Below, piece after piece: positions 8,504-17,039 of a stretch of 64,000 nt of DNA. Under the pieces are notes generated by a model that had not been told where the DNA came from, searched no databases, and saw only the letters and a list, made by a program, of their open reading frames with translations. How positions within the stretch are numbered: position 1 is the stretch's first letter; each line of letters opens with the position of its first letter. Made by a program: the position numbers and the translations under genes. Origin of the DNA: Granulicella aggregans (GTDB lineage: Bacteria; Acidobacteriota; Terriglobia; Terriglobales; Acidobacteriaceae); contig NZ_JACHIP010000005.1 in the NCBI RefSeq assembly GCF_014203275.1, positions 124,001 to 188,000 on the forward strand. Direction: 5' to 3'.

Positions 8504-9529
8504 CTAGGCCTTTACGACTGCCCCATCCACAACCTTGACTGGATCGAGGAACGGCATCGACTTCCGCAGTTCGGCTCCAACCGACTCGATCTGATGCGCA
8601 GCCTCGGCCTTACGAATCCGAGCGAACTCGTGCCGCCCAGTCTCGTTCTCTTCGATGAACTTCTTCGCGAACGTGCCGTCCTGGATGTCGTTCAGCAGGC
8701 CCTTCATCGCTTTCTTGACGTCAGCGGTCACGATGCGAGGCCCGGCAACGTAGTCGCCCCACTCCGCAGTGTCGGAGATCGAATGACGCATGTACTCGAG
8801 GCCGCCACGATACATCAAATCGACAATCAGTTTAAGTTCGTGCAGCACTTCGAAGTACGCAAGCTCCGGCTGATATCCAGCCTCGACCAGCGTCTCGAAA
8901 CCAGCCTTGACCAGGGCGGAAGTTCCGCCGCAGAGCACAGCCTGTTCGCCGAAGAGATCGGTCTCGGTCTCTTCCGTGAACGTCGTCTCGAGCACGCCAG
9001 CGCGCGTGCATCCAATTGCCTTCGCGTAGCTCAACGCGAGTGCGAGAGCCTTGCCGCTCGCATCCTGCTCGACCGCAACCAAAGCTGGGACGCCGCCGCC
9101 CTCGGTGTAGACCTCACGCACCCGGTGCCCCGGCGACTTCGGCGCAACCAGCGACACATCAACGGTCGCAGGCGGCTCAATCGTGCGGAAGCGGATGTTG
9201 AAACCGTGCGCGAACATCAGCGTTGCGTCGGACTTCATGTTGGGTGCAATCTCTGCGTGGTAGACCTTGGCTGCAGTCTGGTCCGGCGTCAAGTTCATAA
9301 TGACGTCGGCCCACTTCGAAACCTCGGCGACGGTATCGACAACCAGACCAGCCTTCTCCGCACGTGCCGCGTTCGCCGAGCCGGCCCGCAGACCAACCCG
9401 AACATCTACGCCCGAGTCCTTCAAGTTCAACGCATGGGCATGGCCCTGCGATCCGTAACCGATGATTGCAACCTTCTTCGCCTGGATAAGAGAGAGGTCC
9501 GCGTCTGCGTCGTGATATGCCTTTGCCAT
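8504..9529 (-). CDS. ilvC: Ketol-acid reductoisomerase (class I, NADPH type)
   Basis: IlvC isomerises and reduces acetolactate or acetohydroxybutyrate, the second common step to valine, leucine and isoleucine. The 341-residue length is the short class I form. GYGSQGHAHALNLKDSG is the Rossmann dinucleotide loop and RAGSAN the cofactor specificity region. The C-terminal knotted domain shows the Mg2+ ligands in TEETETDLFGEQ and the ELAYFEVLHELKLIVDLMY helix. It is the last branched-chain gene of the operon, 186 nt after ilvN, with two palindromes in the gap that could modulate its share of the transcript. Confidence 0.97.
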   Translation of the reverse strand: MAKAYHDADADLSLIQAKKVAIIGYGSQGHAHALNLKDSGVDVRVGLRAGSANAARAEKAGLVVDTVAEVSKWADVIMNLTPDQTAAKVYHAEIAPNMKSDATLMFAHGFNIRFRTIEPPATVDVSLVAPKSPGHRVREVYTEGGGVPALVAVEQDASGKALALALSYAKAIGCTRAGVLETTFTEETETDLFGEQAVLCGGTSALVKAGFETLVEAGYQPELAYFEVLHELKLIVDLMYRGGLEYMRHSISDTAEWGDYVAGPRIVTADVKKAMKGLLNDIQDGTFAKKFIEENETGRHEFARIRKAEAAHQIESVGAELRKSMPFLDPVKVVDGAVVKA

Positions 9530-9646
9530 GTCTGTCCGTTTCTTCCTTTTCTTCAGTTAGTAAATCTCTATCAATCGCGAAAAGCACCTTCTCGCATAAA
9601 TTCCGCTCGACGCAACGCCTCTACTCATGTCGAACTTGTCTTGCTT

Positions 9647-9703
9647 AAGGGCACGACTTCAGCCGTGCCACAAATTCATCGTTTGCCATGCGGCTTGAGC
9701 CGC
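9647..9703. repeat. Pair of small palindromes in the ilvN-ilvC gap
   Basis: GGCACG (9650-9655) pairs with CGTGCC (9664-9669), and 20 nt further GCGGC (9690-9694) pairs with GCCGC (9699-9703) around TTGA. The block starts with CTTAAGG and ends just before CTGAGG. It looks like a REP-type intergenic repeat unit. No second copy was seen in this window. There is no T-run, so it is not a classical terminator in either direction. Confidence 0.5.
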
Positions 9704-9715
9704 TGAGGTACTTCT

Positions 9716-10333
9716 TTACTCCTCTTCTTCGTGCACGTCGTCAAATTCGTTTGGAAGAATCTCGGCGCTTGTCAGTTTTGCATCGTCATTAGCTCCATTG
9801 GGCCCACCAAGAGCCTTCATCACGCGGCTTGTATGCTGCCCGCGCCGCATCGCCATCCTGCCCGTCCGTGATACTTCAAGAATGTTGTAGCCACTCTCCG
9901 TAATCACCTGGATCAGGCCTTCGATCTTCGACGCCGCGCCGGTCATCTCCAGCATGATCGACTCCGGGGCGAGGTCTACGACGCGCGCGCGAAAGACGTT
10001 CGCAAGCTCGAAGATCTGCGACCGCGAGTTCTGTCCGAGCGGATGCGACGGCCCGGCCTCCACCTTGATCAGGCATAGCTCGCGAATCACCGCCTCGCTG
10101 CGACCGACTTCATCCACATTGACTGTGATCTCCAGCTTATACAGCGACGCCTTGATGCGATGCGCCGCATGCTCGGGAGCCTCGCAAACGATCGTCATTC
10201 GCGAGACATCCGCTCGTTCCGACTCACCCACTGTCAGCGACACGATATTGATATTCAGCCGCCGAAACAGCGAAGCCACCCGCGTCAAAACTCCCGGCTT
10301 GTCACTTACCAAAGCTACAAACGTATGCAGCAT
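9716..10333 (-). CDS. ilvN: Acetolactate synthase small (regulatory) subunit
   Basis: The small subunit binds the IlvB catalytic subunit and confers valine feedback inhibition. The N-terminal ACT domain is clear: MLHTFVALVSDKPGVLTRVASLFRRLNINIVSLTVG. A C-terminal ALS-associated domain follows (ELCLIKVEAG, RARVVDLAPESIMLEMTGAASKIEGLIQVI). At 205 residues from the ATG at 10333 it is longer than E. coli IlvH (163) because of an acidic tail ending DDVHEEEE. A GTG at 10345 is an alternative start. It is separated from ilvB by a lipoprotein gene, whereas ilvB and ilvN usually adjoin. Confidence 0.95.
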   Translation of the reverse strand: MLHTFVALVSDKPGVLTRVASLFRRLNINIVSLTVGESERADVSRMTIVCEAPEHAAHRIKASLYKLEITVNVDEVGRSEAVIRELCLIKVEAGPSHPLGQNSRSQIFELANVFRARVVDLAPESIMLEMTGAASKIEGLIQVITESGYNILEVSRTGRMAMRRGQHTSRVMKALGGPNGANDDAKLTSAEILPNEFDDVHEEEE

Positions 10334-10400
10334 AGTCCCTTTCACTTCCGTCTACTGCGCCTAACCCTTTGTCATCCCTGAATGGGATCTGCTTTTCCTT

Positions 10401-10946
10401 CTAACTCCCCTTCACATAAACCTTCTCCGCATCCCACAACTCCGTCTCTTTATCCCCATCGCGAATCACTCCTCGATCCAGCTCCTTATTCGCATATCCG
10501 CCATAGGTATAATCCCCGGCACCGTTATAGCGATTGCCGCATGGCAACGGCCCATCGGCATACTTCTCCGCCGCACACTTAGGTCCACGATAGATATGAA
10601 ACCAAACCAGCGGTGCGCGCTCATCGACCATCTTCTGGCTCACCTTCAACGCATCAAGAGTCCGAGCATGGGCTGCATCCCGCAACTCCCAGATTAAGCT
10701 CTCGATCTCCTCATCCGTCGCATCCTGCTTCGTCACTAGCGTGATGATGCTGTCGTGCGTATGAAAGACCTTGAACGACGGTGGCTTTACCGTGGGTCGC
10801 ACAGTATAGACAACTGTGGGCTCCGCAGCTTTCGGCAGCGCGGTCCGGGCAACGGGCTGCGAACTTTTGCAGCCGGCGACAAGCATCGCAAGCACAGCCG
10901 AAGCACCGACGTTCGCGATAAATGGGGATCGAAGGTTCATTCGCAC
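10401..10946 (-). CDS. Lipoprotein of unknown function inside the ilv operon
   Basis: A 181-residue protein with a lipoprotein signal: MRMNLRSPF, a hydrophobic stretch, and the lipobox LVAGC with the cysteine at about residue 26. The mature region contains HTHDSIITLVTKQDATDEEIESLIWELRDAAHA and a later IYRGPKCAAEKYADGPLPCGNRY segment with two cysteines that may pair in the periplasm. I do not recognise the family. Its start is 3 nt beyond the ilvB stop, so it is translated from the same message, and ilvN follows after 67 nt. A membrane lipoprotein between the two acetolactate synthase subunits is odd. Confidence 0.7.
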   Translation of the reverse strand: MRMNLRSPFIANVGASAVLAMLVAGCKSSQPVARTALPKAAEPTVVYTVRPTVKPPSFKVFHTHDSIITLVTKQDATDEEIESLIWELRDAAHARTLDALKVSQKMVDERAPLVWFHIYRGPKCAAEKYADGPLPCGNRYNGAGDYTYGGYANKELDRGVIRDGDKETELWDAEKVYVKGS

Positions 10947-10949
10947 TCT

Positions 10950-12752
10950 CTACTCATCCTCCGCCGTCTCCAACAAAGGGTCCTTCGTCGGTCGTCTCAC
11001 CATCTCATGCAGCGCGGCGCCTGGAGCGATCATCGGATACACTCCGTCTTCCTTCTCTACCTGGAAGTTGATCAGGAACGCTTTCCCGCTCGTCCTCGCT
11101 TTTGTAACCGTAGGAGTTACATCCTTGCGCTTGCTCACCGTCGCCCCATCGATGCCGTGTGCCGCTGCCAGCATCACGAAGTCCGGCGAAAGGATCGGGC
11201 TGGCCGAGTAGTTCTTGTCATAGAACGCCTCCTGCCACTGACGCACCATTCCCAGAAATCCGTTATTGATCACGGCAATATTAATCGCATAGCCTTCCTG
11301 CACGATCGTGGAAAGCTCCGACGCCGTCATCTGGAAGCCGCCATCGCCCGCGATCACCCAGACGTCCTTCTCCGGGCAAGCCGCCTTCGCTCCAATCGCA
11401 GCGGGCAACGCGAAGCCCATCGTGCCAAGGCCGCCTGATGTGATGAGACTTCGCGGCGCGTCGTGCTTGTAGTACTGAGCCTCCCACATCTGGTGCTGGC
11501 CTACATCGGTCACAATCACCGTCTGCGCCAGCCTTCCCGCATCGAGCGCCTCGCGCCAAATATCGTTGATCACGTGCGCCGCATACAGGTGCCCGTTGTC
11601 CGGCAGGTTAATGATGTCCCGAACCGATGCCGTCCCCTTCATCGCGTCGATCTCGCGCAGCCACTCCGTCGGAGGTTCACCATACGATTTCTCGTTGGCC
11701 CTGTCCCACGTATCCTCCGCAACCGGCGAATCGCCCAGCATCGGCAGCAGTGCATCGAGCACCTTCTTCAGGTCGCCGATGAGCGCCACGTTGACCTTCA
11801 CGTTCTTGTTGACTTCCGAAGGATCGATGTCGATATGGATCTTCTTCGCATTCGGAGCGTAGAGCGCGAGGTTGCCCGTCACGCGGTCGTCAAAGCGCAT
11901 GCCAAACGCCAGCAATAAATCCGACTGTTGAATCGACTCGTTGACCCACGACTCGCCATGCATTCCCATCATCCCCAGCGACAGCGGATGATACGTCGGG
12001 AACGCCCCGAGCCCGAGCAATGTGCTCGCCACTGGCACCTGCAACTTCTCCGCGAACGCGATCACCTGCTCCCGCGCGCCCGACTCCACAATCCCATGCC
12101 CCGCAAGGATCACCGGTCGCTTTGCTGCCCTGATCAACTCAATCGCATCGGTGAAGGCATTGGTCTCCGTCTTCAGCATCGGGTGCGGCCGCGCCGGAGC
12201 GGGCTCCGCAGCTTCAAAGCTGAACGCGGCCATCGCCTGCTGTGCGTCCTTCGTAATGTCGACAAGCACCGGCCCGGGGCGTCCTGACCGCGCTACCTGA
12301 AACGCTTTGCGGACAGTTGCAGCGATGTCCTCGGCGCGCGTGACGAGGAAGTTGTGTTTCGTAATCGGCAACGTGATTCCGGTGATGTCCACCTCTTGAA
12401 ACGCGTCGCTGCCCAGCACCTTTGATGACACCTGCCCGGTGATGCACACGATAGGAATTGAATCGAGCATCGCCGTCGCAATGCCGGTCACAAGATTGGT
12501 CGCGCCCGGCCCGGAGGTCGCCATGCACACGCCCACCTGCCCCGAGGCACGCGCGTAACCGTCGGCCATGTGCGACGCTCCCTGCTCGTGCCGCACCAAC
12601 ACATGGTGGATAGGAAACTTCCGCAGCGCATCGTAGATAGGAAGAATTGCTCCGCCGGGATAGCCGAAGACCGTGGTAATTCCTTCGCCGACAAGCGTGG
12701 CCCAGAGGATTTCGGCTCCGGTTAGTTGCGGATATTGATTTTGTTCAGCCAT
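10950..12752 (-). CDS. ilvB: Acetolactate synthase large (catalytic) subunit
   Basis: IlvB condenses two pyruvates, or pyruvate with 2-oxobutyrate, using ThDP and FAD. The 600-residue protein has the three ThDP-enzyme domains. YPGGAILPIYDAL and the catalytic Glu in VRHEQGAS (E56) start the N-terminal domain. LGMMGMHGESWVNESIQQSDLLLAFGMRFDDR marks the central FAD-binding domain. GDGGFQMTASELSTIVQEG with downstream NNG is the ThDP/Mg2+ motif (GDGx about 25 residues before NN). It starts at the ATG at 12752, 12 nt after the small membrane protein gene at 12765. Confidence 0.97.
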   Translation of the reverse strand: MAEQNQYPQLTGAEILWATLVGEGITTVFGYPGGAILPIYDALRKFPIHHVLVRHEQGASHMADGYARASGQVGVCMATSGPGATNLVTGIATAMLDSIPIVCITGQVSSKVLGSDAFQEVDITGITLPITKHNFLVTRAEDIAATVRKAFQVARSGRPGPVLVDITKDAQQAMAAFSFEAAEPAPARPHPMLKTETNAFTDAIELIRAAKRPVILAGHGIVESGAREQVIAFAEKLQVPVASTLLGLGAFPTYHPLSLGMMGMHGESWVNESIQQSDLLLAFGMRFDDRVTGNLALYAPNAKKIHIDIDPSEVNKNVKVNVALIGDLKKVLDALLPMLGDSPVAEDTWDRANEKSYGEPPTEWLREIDAMKGTASVRDIINLPDNGHLYAAHVINDIWREALDAGRLAQTVIVTDVGQHQMWEAQYYKHDAPRSLITSGGLGTMGFALPAAIGAKAACPEKDVWVIAGDGGFQMTASELSTIVQEGYAINIAVINNGFLGMVRQWQEAFYDKNYSASPILSPDFVMLAAAHGIDGATVSKRKDVTPTVTKARTSGKAFLINFQVEKEDGVYPMIAPGAALHEMVRRPTKDPLLETAEDE

Positions 12753-12764
12753 GTTTCTGTCCTC

Positions 12765-13214
12765 CTAGAAGAGCAGATGTCTTTTATGAAATATCAATGG
12801 GTCTGAATCTGATTGCAGCGTCAGCGTGAGATAGCCAAATAGGTTGTCAAACATACCAAATGCGTAATGATCGTCTCGACCTACCGCCGCAGCAGGCGCG
12901 TTCAGAAAGCTTCCTTCGAAAACGATATGTGCATCAGCATTTCCCATAAAACGCCAAGTTCCTGAAGCATTCTTCTTCTGACCGTTAGTCAAATCTTCCT
13001 GTTCGTAAGTATGGTCGGTGCGCAGATACAGTACATCCGACCTGCTTGACCTGTCCGCGACATATGTACCTGGTATGTTGCCATCCGTAAAGTTATTGCC
13101 CTCGTAATACCAAAATGCAAAAACAATAAAGAGAGCCAGGAAAGCAGTGGCAGGCACGAGCTGCTTTCGTAGCCAACTCGATGTCCCGCCCCGAATCTGT
13201 GCGTTGCTCTTCAT
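12765..13214 (-). CDS. Single-span membrane protein of unknown function inside the ilv operon
   Basis: A 149-residue protein. Residues 16-37 (LRKQLVPATAFLALFIVFAFWYY) form a membrane anchor after a short basic cytoplasmic N-terminus. The outer part is beta-rich: GTYVADRSSRSDVLYLRTDHTYEQED, GTWRFMGNADAHIVFEG, YLTLTLQSDSDPLIFHK. That pattern recalls small lipocalin-like or META-type barrels that sense or bind ligands, but no family is recognised. It begins 2 nt after the ilvD stop and ends 12 nt before ilvB, so it sits tightly between two cytoplasmic enzymes of the same pathway. Base use looks slightly less GC-rich than the neighbours. Confidence 0.7.
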   Translation of the reverse strand: MKSNAQIRGGTSSWLRKQLVPATAFLALFIVFAFWYYEGNNFTDGNIPGTYVADRSSRSDVLYLRTDHTYEQEDLTNGQKKNASGTWRFMGNADAHIVFEGSFLNAPAAAVGRDDHYAFGMFDNLFGYLTLTLQSDSDPLIFHKRHLLF

Positions 13215-13216
13215 AC

Positions 13217-14914
13217 CTACGTAGTGACCGCTCCCTCACTTGCACTGCTCACGCTCTTCGCATACTTCGCAAAGACTCCCCGCTTATACCTGGCCACCGG
13301 GGCTTTCCACTCCTTCAGTCGCGAAGCAATCTCTTCCGCCGACACTTCCAGCCGCAGCTCGCGCTTCGGAATATCGAAGCTGATCAAATCACCCTCGCGC
13401 ACCGCGGCAATCGGGCCGCCTAGCTGCGCCTCAGGAGCGACATGGCCCGCCATCAGACCGCGTGTAGCTCCCGAGAAACGACCGTCGGTAAGAAGAGCTA
13501 CAGTTTCGGATAATTCAGGGATGCCCTTAATCGCCGCCGTCACCGCCAGCATCTCGCGCATACCCGGCCCGCCCTTCGGCCCTTCATAGCGGATCACAAG
13601 TACATCTGACGGACTGATCTTGCCCGCTTCGACTGCAGCATGGCACGCATCCTCCGAATCAAACACCCGCGCCGGTCCTTGATGAAATAGCCGCTCGTGC
13701 CCGGCGACCTTGATCACGCAGCCCTCCGGCGCAAGGTTTCCCTTCAGGATCACGAGTCCTCCAGTCGCCTTCAGCGGCTTGTCGAGCGTATGGATCACCG
13801 GCTGCCCTGGCGTCTCCACCGCAAGCGCCGCCTCTTCCGAAATCGTGCGGCCAGAGACCGTCGGCTGCGAACCGTCCATCAGCCCAGCATCGATCAACCG
13901 CTTTGCCAGCACGCGAGATCCGCCCGCCTCCTGGTAGTCCGTCGCCGCGTACTTGCCGCCCGGCGAAAGGTCGCAGATGAACGGCGTCTTCTCGCTGATG
14001 CGGTCGAAGTCGTCCATGCTGAGCGGAATGCCAAGCTCACTTGCAATCGCGATCAGGTGCAGGACGGCATTGGTCGAGCCGCCACTCGCGCAGACCGCAA
14101 CGATCGCATTGTCGATGGCCTTGCGAGTAAGGATCTTGCTCGGCCGAACATCATGCCTACAGAGGTCCATGATCATGCGGCCAGCCTCGCGACTCGCGCT
14201 TGCCTTCTCTGCCGACATCGCGGGAACGCCCGTCAGGTTGAATGGCGAGATGCCGAGAAACTCGCCCGCCATCGCCATCGTGTTCGCCGTGAACTGGCCG
14301 CCGCAGGCTCCCGGCCCAGGGCAGGCCGCAGCTTCGAGTGCCTCAAGCTGGTCGTCGTTGATCTTGCCAGCAGCGTGCGAACCCATGCCCTCGAATACGT
14401 TCAGGATGGTGATGTCCTTGTGAGTGCCATCGGGCTGGGCAAGCTTGCCCGGAGCGATCGACCCGCCATAAAGCATAATTCCCGGAATATCCAACCGCGC
14501 CATAGCCATAATTGTTCCCGGCATGTTCTTATCGCAGCCCGCGATGCAGACGATGCCGTCGAATAAATTTCCGCGCGCTACCAGCTCGATAGAATCGGCG
14601 ATTACTTCGCGCGAGATCAGGCTGGCCTTCATGCCCTCGGTGCCCATGGTGATGCCGTCCGAGATGGTGACGGTGTTGAACTCCATCGGTGTTCCGCCTG
14701 CATCGCGAATCCCCTGCTTCACCGCGGCGGCTACTTCGCGCAGATGGAAGTTACAAGGGCCGATCTCGGTCCATGTATTCGCGACGCCGATGATCGGCTT
14801 ATGCAGGTCTTCTTTCGAGAAACCCACGCCGCGCAGGTAACTCCGCGCCGCTGCGCGTGATGGGCCTTCGGTAAGAGGGATGCTGTACTTCTTCGGGTTT
14901 ATTTCGTTGCTCAA
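13217..14914 (-). CDS. ilvD: Dihydroxy-acid dehydratase
   Basis: IlvD dehydrates dihydroxyisovalerate and dihydroxymethylvalerate to the 2-oxo acids, the third common step. The 565-residue protein has the Fe-S cluster cysteines in GCDKNMPGT and CPGPGACGGQFTANTM, both family signatures, plus a third in the GGSTNAVLHL region upstream partner segment (VAVCASGGSTN). GPKGGPGMREML and TDGRFSGATRG toward the C-terminus are the second IlvD/Edd signature. Length is normal. It lies between leuD (68 nt upstream) and the small membrane protein (2 nt downstream). Confidence 0.97.
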   Translation of the reverse strand: MSNEINPKKYSIPLTEGPSRAAARSYLRGVGFSKEDLHKPIIGVANTWTEIGPCNFHLREVAAAVKQGIRDAGGTPMEFNTVTISDGITMGTEGMKASLISREVIADSIELVARGNLFDGIVCIAGCDKNMPGTIMAMARLDIPGIMLYGGSIAPGKLAQPDGTHKDITILNVFEGMGSHAAGKINDDQLEALEAAACPGPGACGGQFTANTMAMAGEFLGISPFNLTGVPAMSAEKASASREAGRMIMDLCRHDVRPSKILTRKAIDNAIVAVCASGGSTNAVLHLIAIASELGIPLSMDDFDRISEKTPFICDLSPGGKYAATDYQEAGGSRVLAKRLIDAGLMDGSQPTVSGRTISEEAALAVETPGQPVIHTLDKPLKATGGLVILKGNLAPEGCVIKVAGHERLFHQGPARVFDSEDACHAAVEAGKISPSDVLVIRYEGPKGGPGMREMLAVTAAIKGIPELSETVALLTDGRFSGATRGLMAGHVAPEAQLGGPIAAVREGDLISFDIPKRELRLEVSAEEIASRLKEWKAPVARYKRGVFAKYAKSVSSASEGAVTT

Positions 14915-14982
14915 ACTGGTCTCCGTATTCCTAAGTACAAATGCGAAAAGCAGATCCTCCGCTACGCGAAGGATGACAGCTT

Positions 14983-15612
14983 TTAGGCGGTGCGTGGCGT
15001 CAGCCAGAACTCTGCGTCGTGCTTGGTCTCATAGGTATCCAGCTCCGCTTGGTGACGCAGCGTTAGCCCGATATCGTCTAGGCCATTCAGCAGGCAATAC
15101 TTGCGGAACGGATCGATCTCGAACTTTGCTGAGAAGCCTTCGTCATCCGTAACCGTCTGGTCTTCAAGGTTGATCGTGATCGAATGGCTGGGACGCGCGG
15201 CACTGCGATGCGTCAGCAGATTGACATCGTCCTCAGAGAGTCGGACGAGAATCATACCGTTCTTTCCCGCATTCGAGAAGAAAATGTCTGCGAAGCTAGG
15301 AGCGATCACCGCGAGAAATCCAAAGTCGGTAAGCGCCCATGCCGCATGTTCGCGTGAGCTACCGCAGCCGAAGTTCTTCCCGGCAATCAGAATCTTCGCG
15401 CCAGCGTACTCTGGGTTATTCAGCACAAACGAAGCATCCGGTTCACCTACGCTCGGACCATCCTGTACTCGACGCCAGTCAAAGAACAGAAATTCGCCAT
15501 AGCCCGTGCGCTCGATGCGCTTCAGAAACTGCTTCGGAATAATCTGATCGGTATCGATATTCGAGATATCGAGCGGCGCGGCAGTGGAGGTAAGAATGTT
15601 GATTGCCAGCAT
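14983..15612 (-). CDS. leuD: 3-isopropylmalate dehydratase small subunit
   Basis: LeuD pairs with LeuC to isomerise 2- to 3-isopropylmalate. The 209-residue bacterial-type subunit shows NIDTDQIIPKQFLKRIERTG near the start and the swivel-domain signature KNFGCGSSREHAAWAL, whose Ser-Arg-Glu loop contacts substrate. The C-terminal stretch ends with a DDIGLTLRHQAELDTYE segment typical of the LeuD proteins of aconitase-like heterodimers. Its ATG at 15612 overlaps the leuC stop by one base (TAATG), so the two subunits are translationally coupled. Confidence 0.97.
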   Translation of the reverse strand: MLAINILTSTAAPLDISNIDTDQIIPKQFLKRIERTGYGEFLFFDWRRVQDGPSVGEPDASFVLNNPEYAGAKILIAGKNFGCGSSREHAAWALTDFGFLAVIAPSFADIFFSNAGKNGMILVRLSEDDVNLLTHRSAARPSHSITINLEDQTVTDDEGFSAKFEIDPFRKYCLLNGLDDIGLTLRHQAELDTYETKHDAEFWLTPRTA

Positions 15613-17039
15613 TAATTCGCCTCCTTAAACTTCCAGTTGCGAATATCCGTGAAATGTCCCGCAATCGCCGCAGCGGCAGCCATCGCTGGACTTACAAGGT
15701 GCGTGCGGCCACCGCGGCCTTGGCGGCCTTCGAAGTTGCGATTACTGGTCGAAGCGCAGCGCTCTCCCGGCGAAAGAATGTCAGGGTTCATGCCCAGGCA
15801 CATGCTGCAGCCGGGCTCGCGCCAGTCAAAGCCCGCCTCGGTGAATACTTTGTCGAGACCTTCCTTTTCCGCCTGCGCCTTCACCGATTGCGACCCCGGG
15901 ACGACCATCGCCCGCACCGTCGTCGCAACATGGTATCCCTTCACGACAGAGGCGGCGGCGCGCAGGTCTTCGATCCGCGCATTGGTGCAGGAGCCCAGAA
16001 ACACAGCGTCGATGTTGATTGCCTCAATCGGCGTCCCCGGCTTCAAATCCATGTATTCAAGGGCCCGCTCGAAGTTCTTCTGGTCTGCTTCACTTGCCGC
16101 GGGATCAGGCAACGGCACGGTCGATTGCACACCCGTTACCATCCCTGGCGAGGTCCCCCAGCTAACGGTCGGCGTAATCGAAGCGGCATCGATGCGAAGC
16201 TCGCGGTCGAAGATTGCTCCTTCGTCGGTTACAAGTCCTGACCAGTGCGCGACCGCTTCGTTCCAGGCCGCATCCTTCGGCGAAAAGCGGCGGCCCATCA
16301 GATAAGCGAAGGTCGTAGCATCCGGCGCGATCATGCCTGCCCGCGCTCCCGCTTCGATGCTCATGTTGCAGACGGTCATGCGGCCTTCCATGCTCAACGC
16401 GCGAATCGCAGAACCTGCGTACTCGACGACGTATCCGGTCGCGCCCGCCGTACCGATCTCTCCGATGATGTGCAGTACGACATCCTTCGCCGTTACGCCG
16501 TAGGGCAGATCGCCTTCAACCGAGATGCGGAAGGTCTTCGGCTTATCCTGCGGCAGCGTTTGCGTGGCCATGACGTGCTCCACCTCGCTGGTACCGATGC
16601 CGAAGGCCAGCGCTCCGAATGCACCGTGCGTGCTGGTGTGTGAGTCGCCACACACAATCGTCATGCCCGGCTTGGTCAGCCCAAGCTCCGGCCCGATGAT
16701 GTGCACGATTCCCTGCTCCGGCGACTGCACGTCGTACAACTCAACACCAAACTCCGCGCAGTTTTTGCGTAGCGCCTCGACTTGCTTCGAAGCGATCTGG
16801 TCAATGATATGCAACCGGTCCTGAACGCTTGACGTCGGCACATTGTGGTCGACCGTCGCGACGGTGCGGTCGGGGCGGCGCAGCTTGCGGCCGGCAAGTC
16901 GCAGACCATCAAACGCCTGCGGGCTGGTGACTTCGTGCACGAGATGCAGATCGATGTAAACGATCGACGGCTCGCCCGCGGGCGCGGCCACAACATGTTG
17001 CTGCCAGACTTTTTCGAACAGGGTACGTGGTGTGCTCAT
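15612..17039 (-). CDS. leuC: 3-isopropylmalate dehydratase large subunit
   Basis: LeuC carries the [4Fe-4S] cluster and active site of isopropylmalate isomerase. With the ATG at 17039 (MSTPRTLFEKVWQQH) it is 475 residues, the usual size. GDSHTSTHGAFGALAFGIGTSEVEHV, the first cluster cysteine in FLGSCTNARIEDL and the second and third in GCSMCLGMNPD are all present. The frame is open upstream to 17186, but the preceding gene's stop overlaps the chosen ATG as ATGA, which is the common coupled arrangement. This start also gives the expected N-terminus for the family. Confidence 0.97.
   Translation of the reverse strand: MSTPRTLFEKVWQQHVVAAPAGEPSIVYIDLHLVHEVTSPQAFDGLRLAGRKLRRPDRTVATVDHNVPTSSVQDRLHIIDQIASKQVEALRKNCAEFGVELYDVQSPEQGIVHIIGPELGLTKPGMTIVCGDSHTSTHGAFGALAFGIGTSEVEHVMATQTLPQDKPKTFRISVEGDLPYGVTAKDVVLHIIGEIGTAGATGYVVEYAGSAIRALSMEGRMTVCNMSIEAGARAGMIAPDATTFAYLMGRRFSPKDAAWNEAVAHWSGLVTDEGAIFDRELRIDAASITPTVSWGTSPGMVTGVQSTVPLPDPAASEADQKNFERALEYMDLKPGTPIEAINIDAVFLGSCTNARIEDLRAAASVVKGYHVATTVRAMVVPGSQSVKAQAEKEGLDKVFTEAGFDWREPGCSMCLGMNPDILSPGERCASTSNRNFEGRQGRGGRTHLVSPAMAAAAAIAGHFTDIRNWKFKEAN

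Noticed and set aside
8345..9706. 453-codon open frame antisense to ilvC
   Set aside because: It is the opposite-strand shadow of a highly conserved gene in GC-rich DNA; its product is Arg/His/Leu-rich with no family motif.
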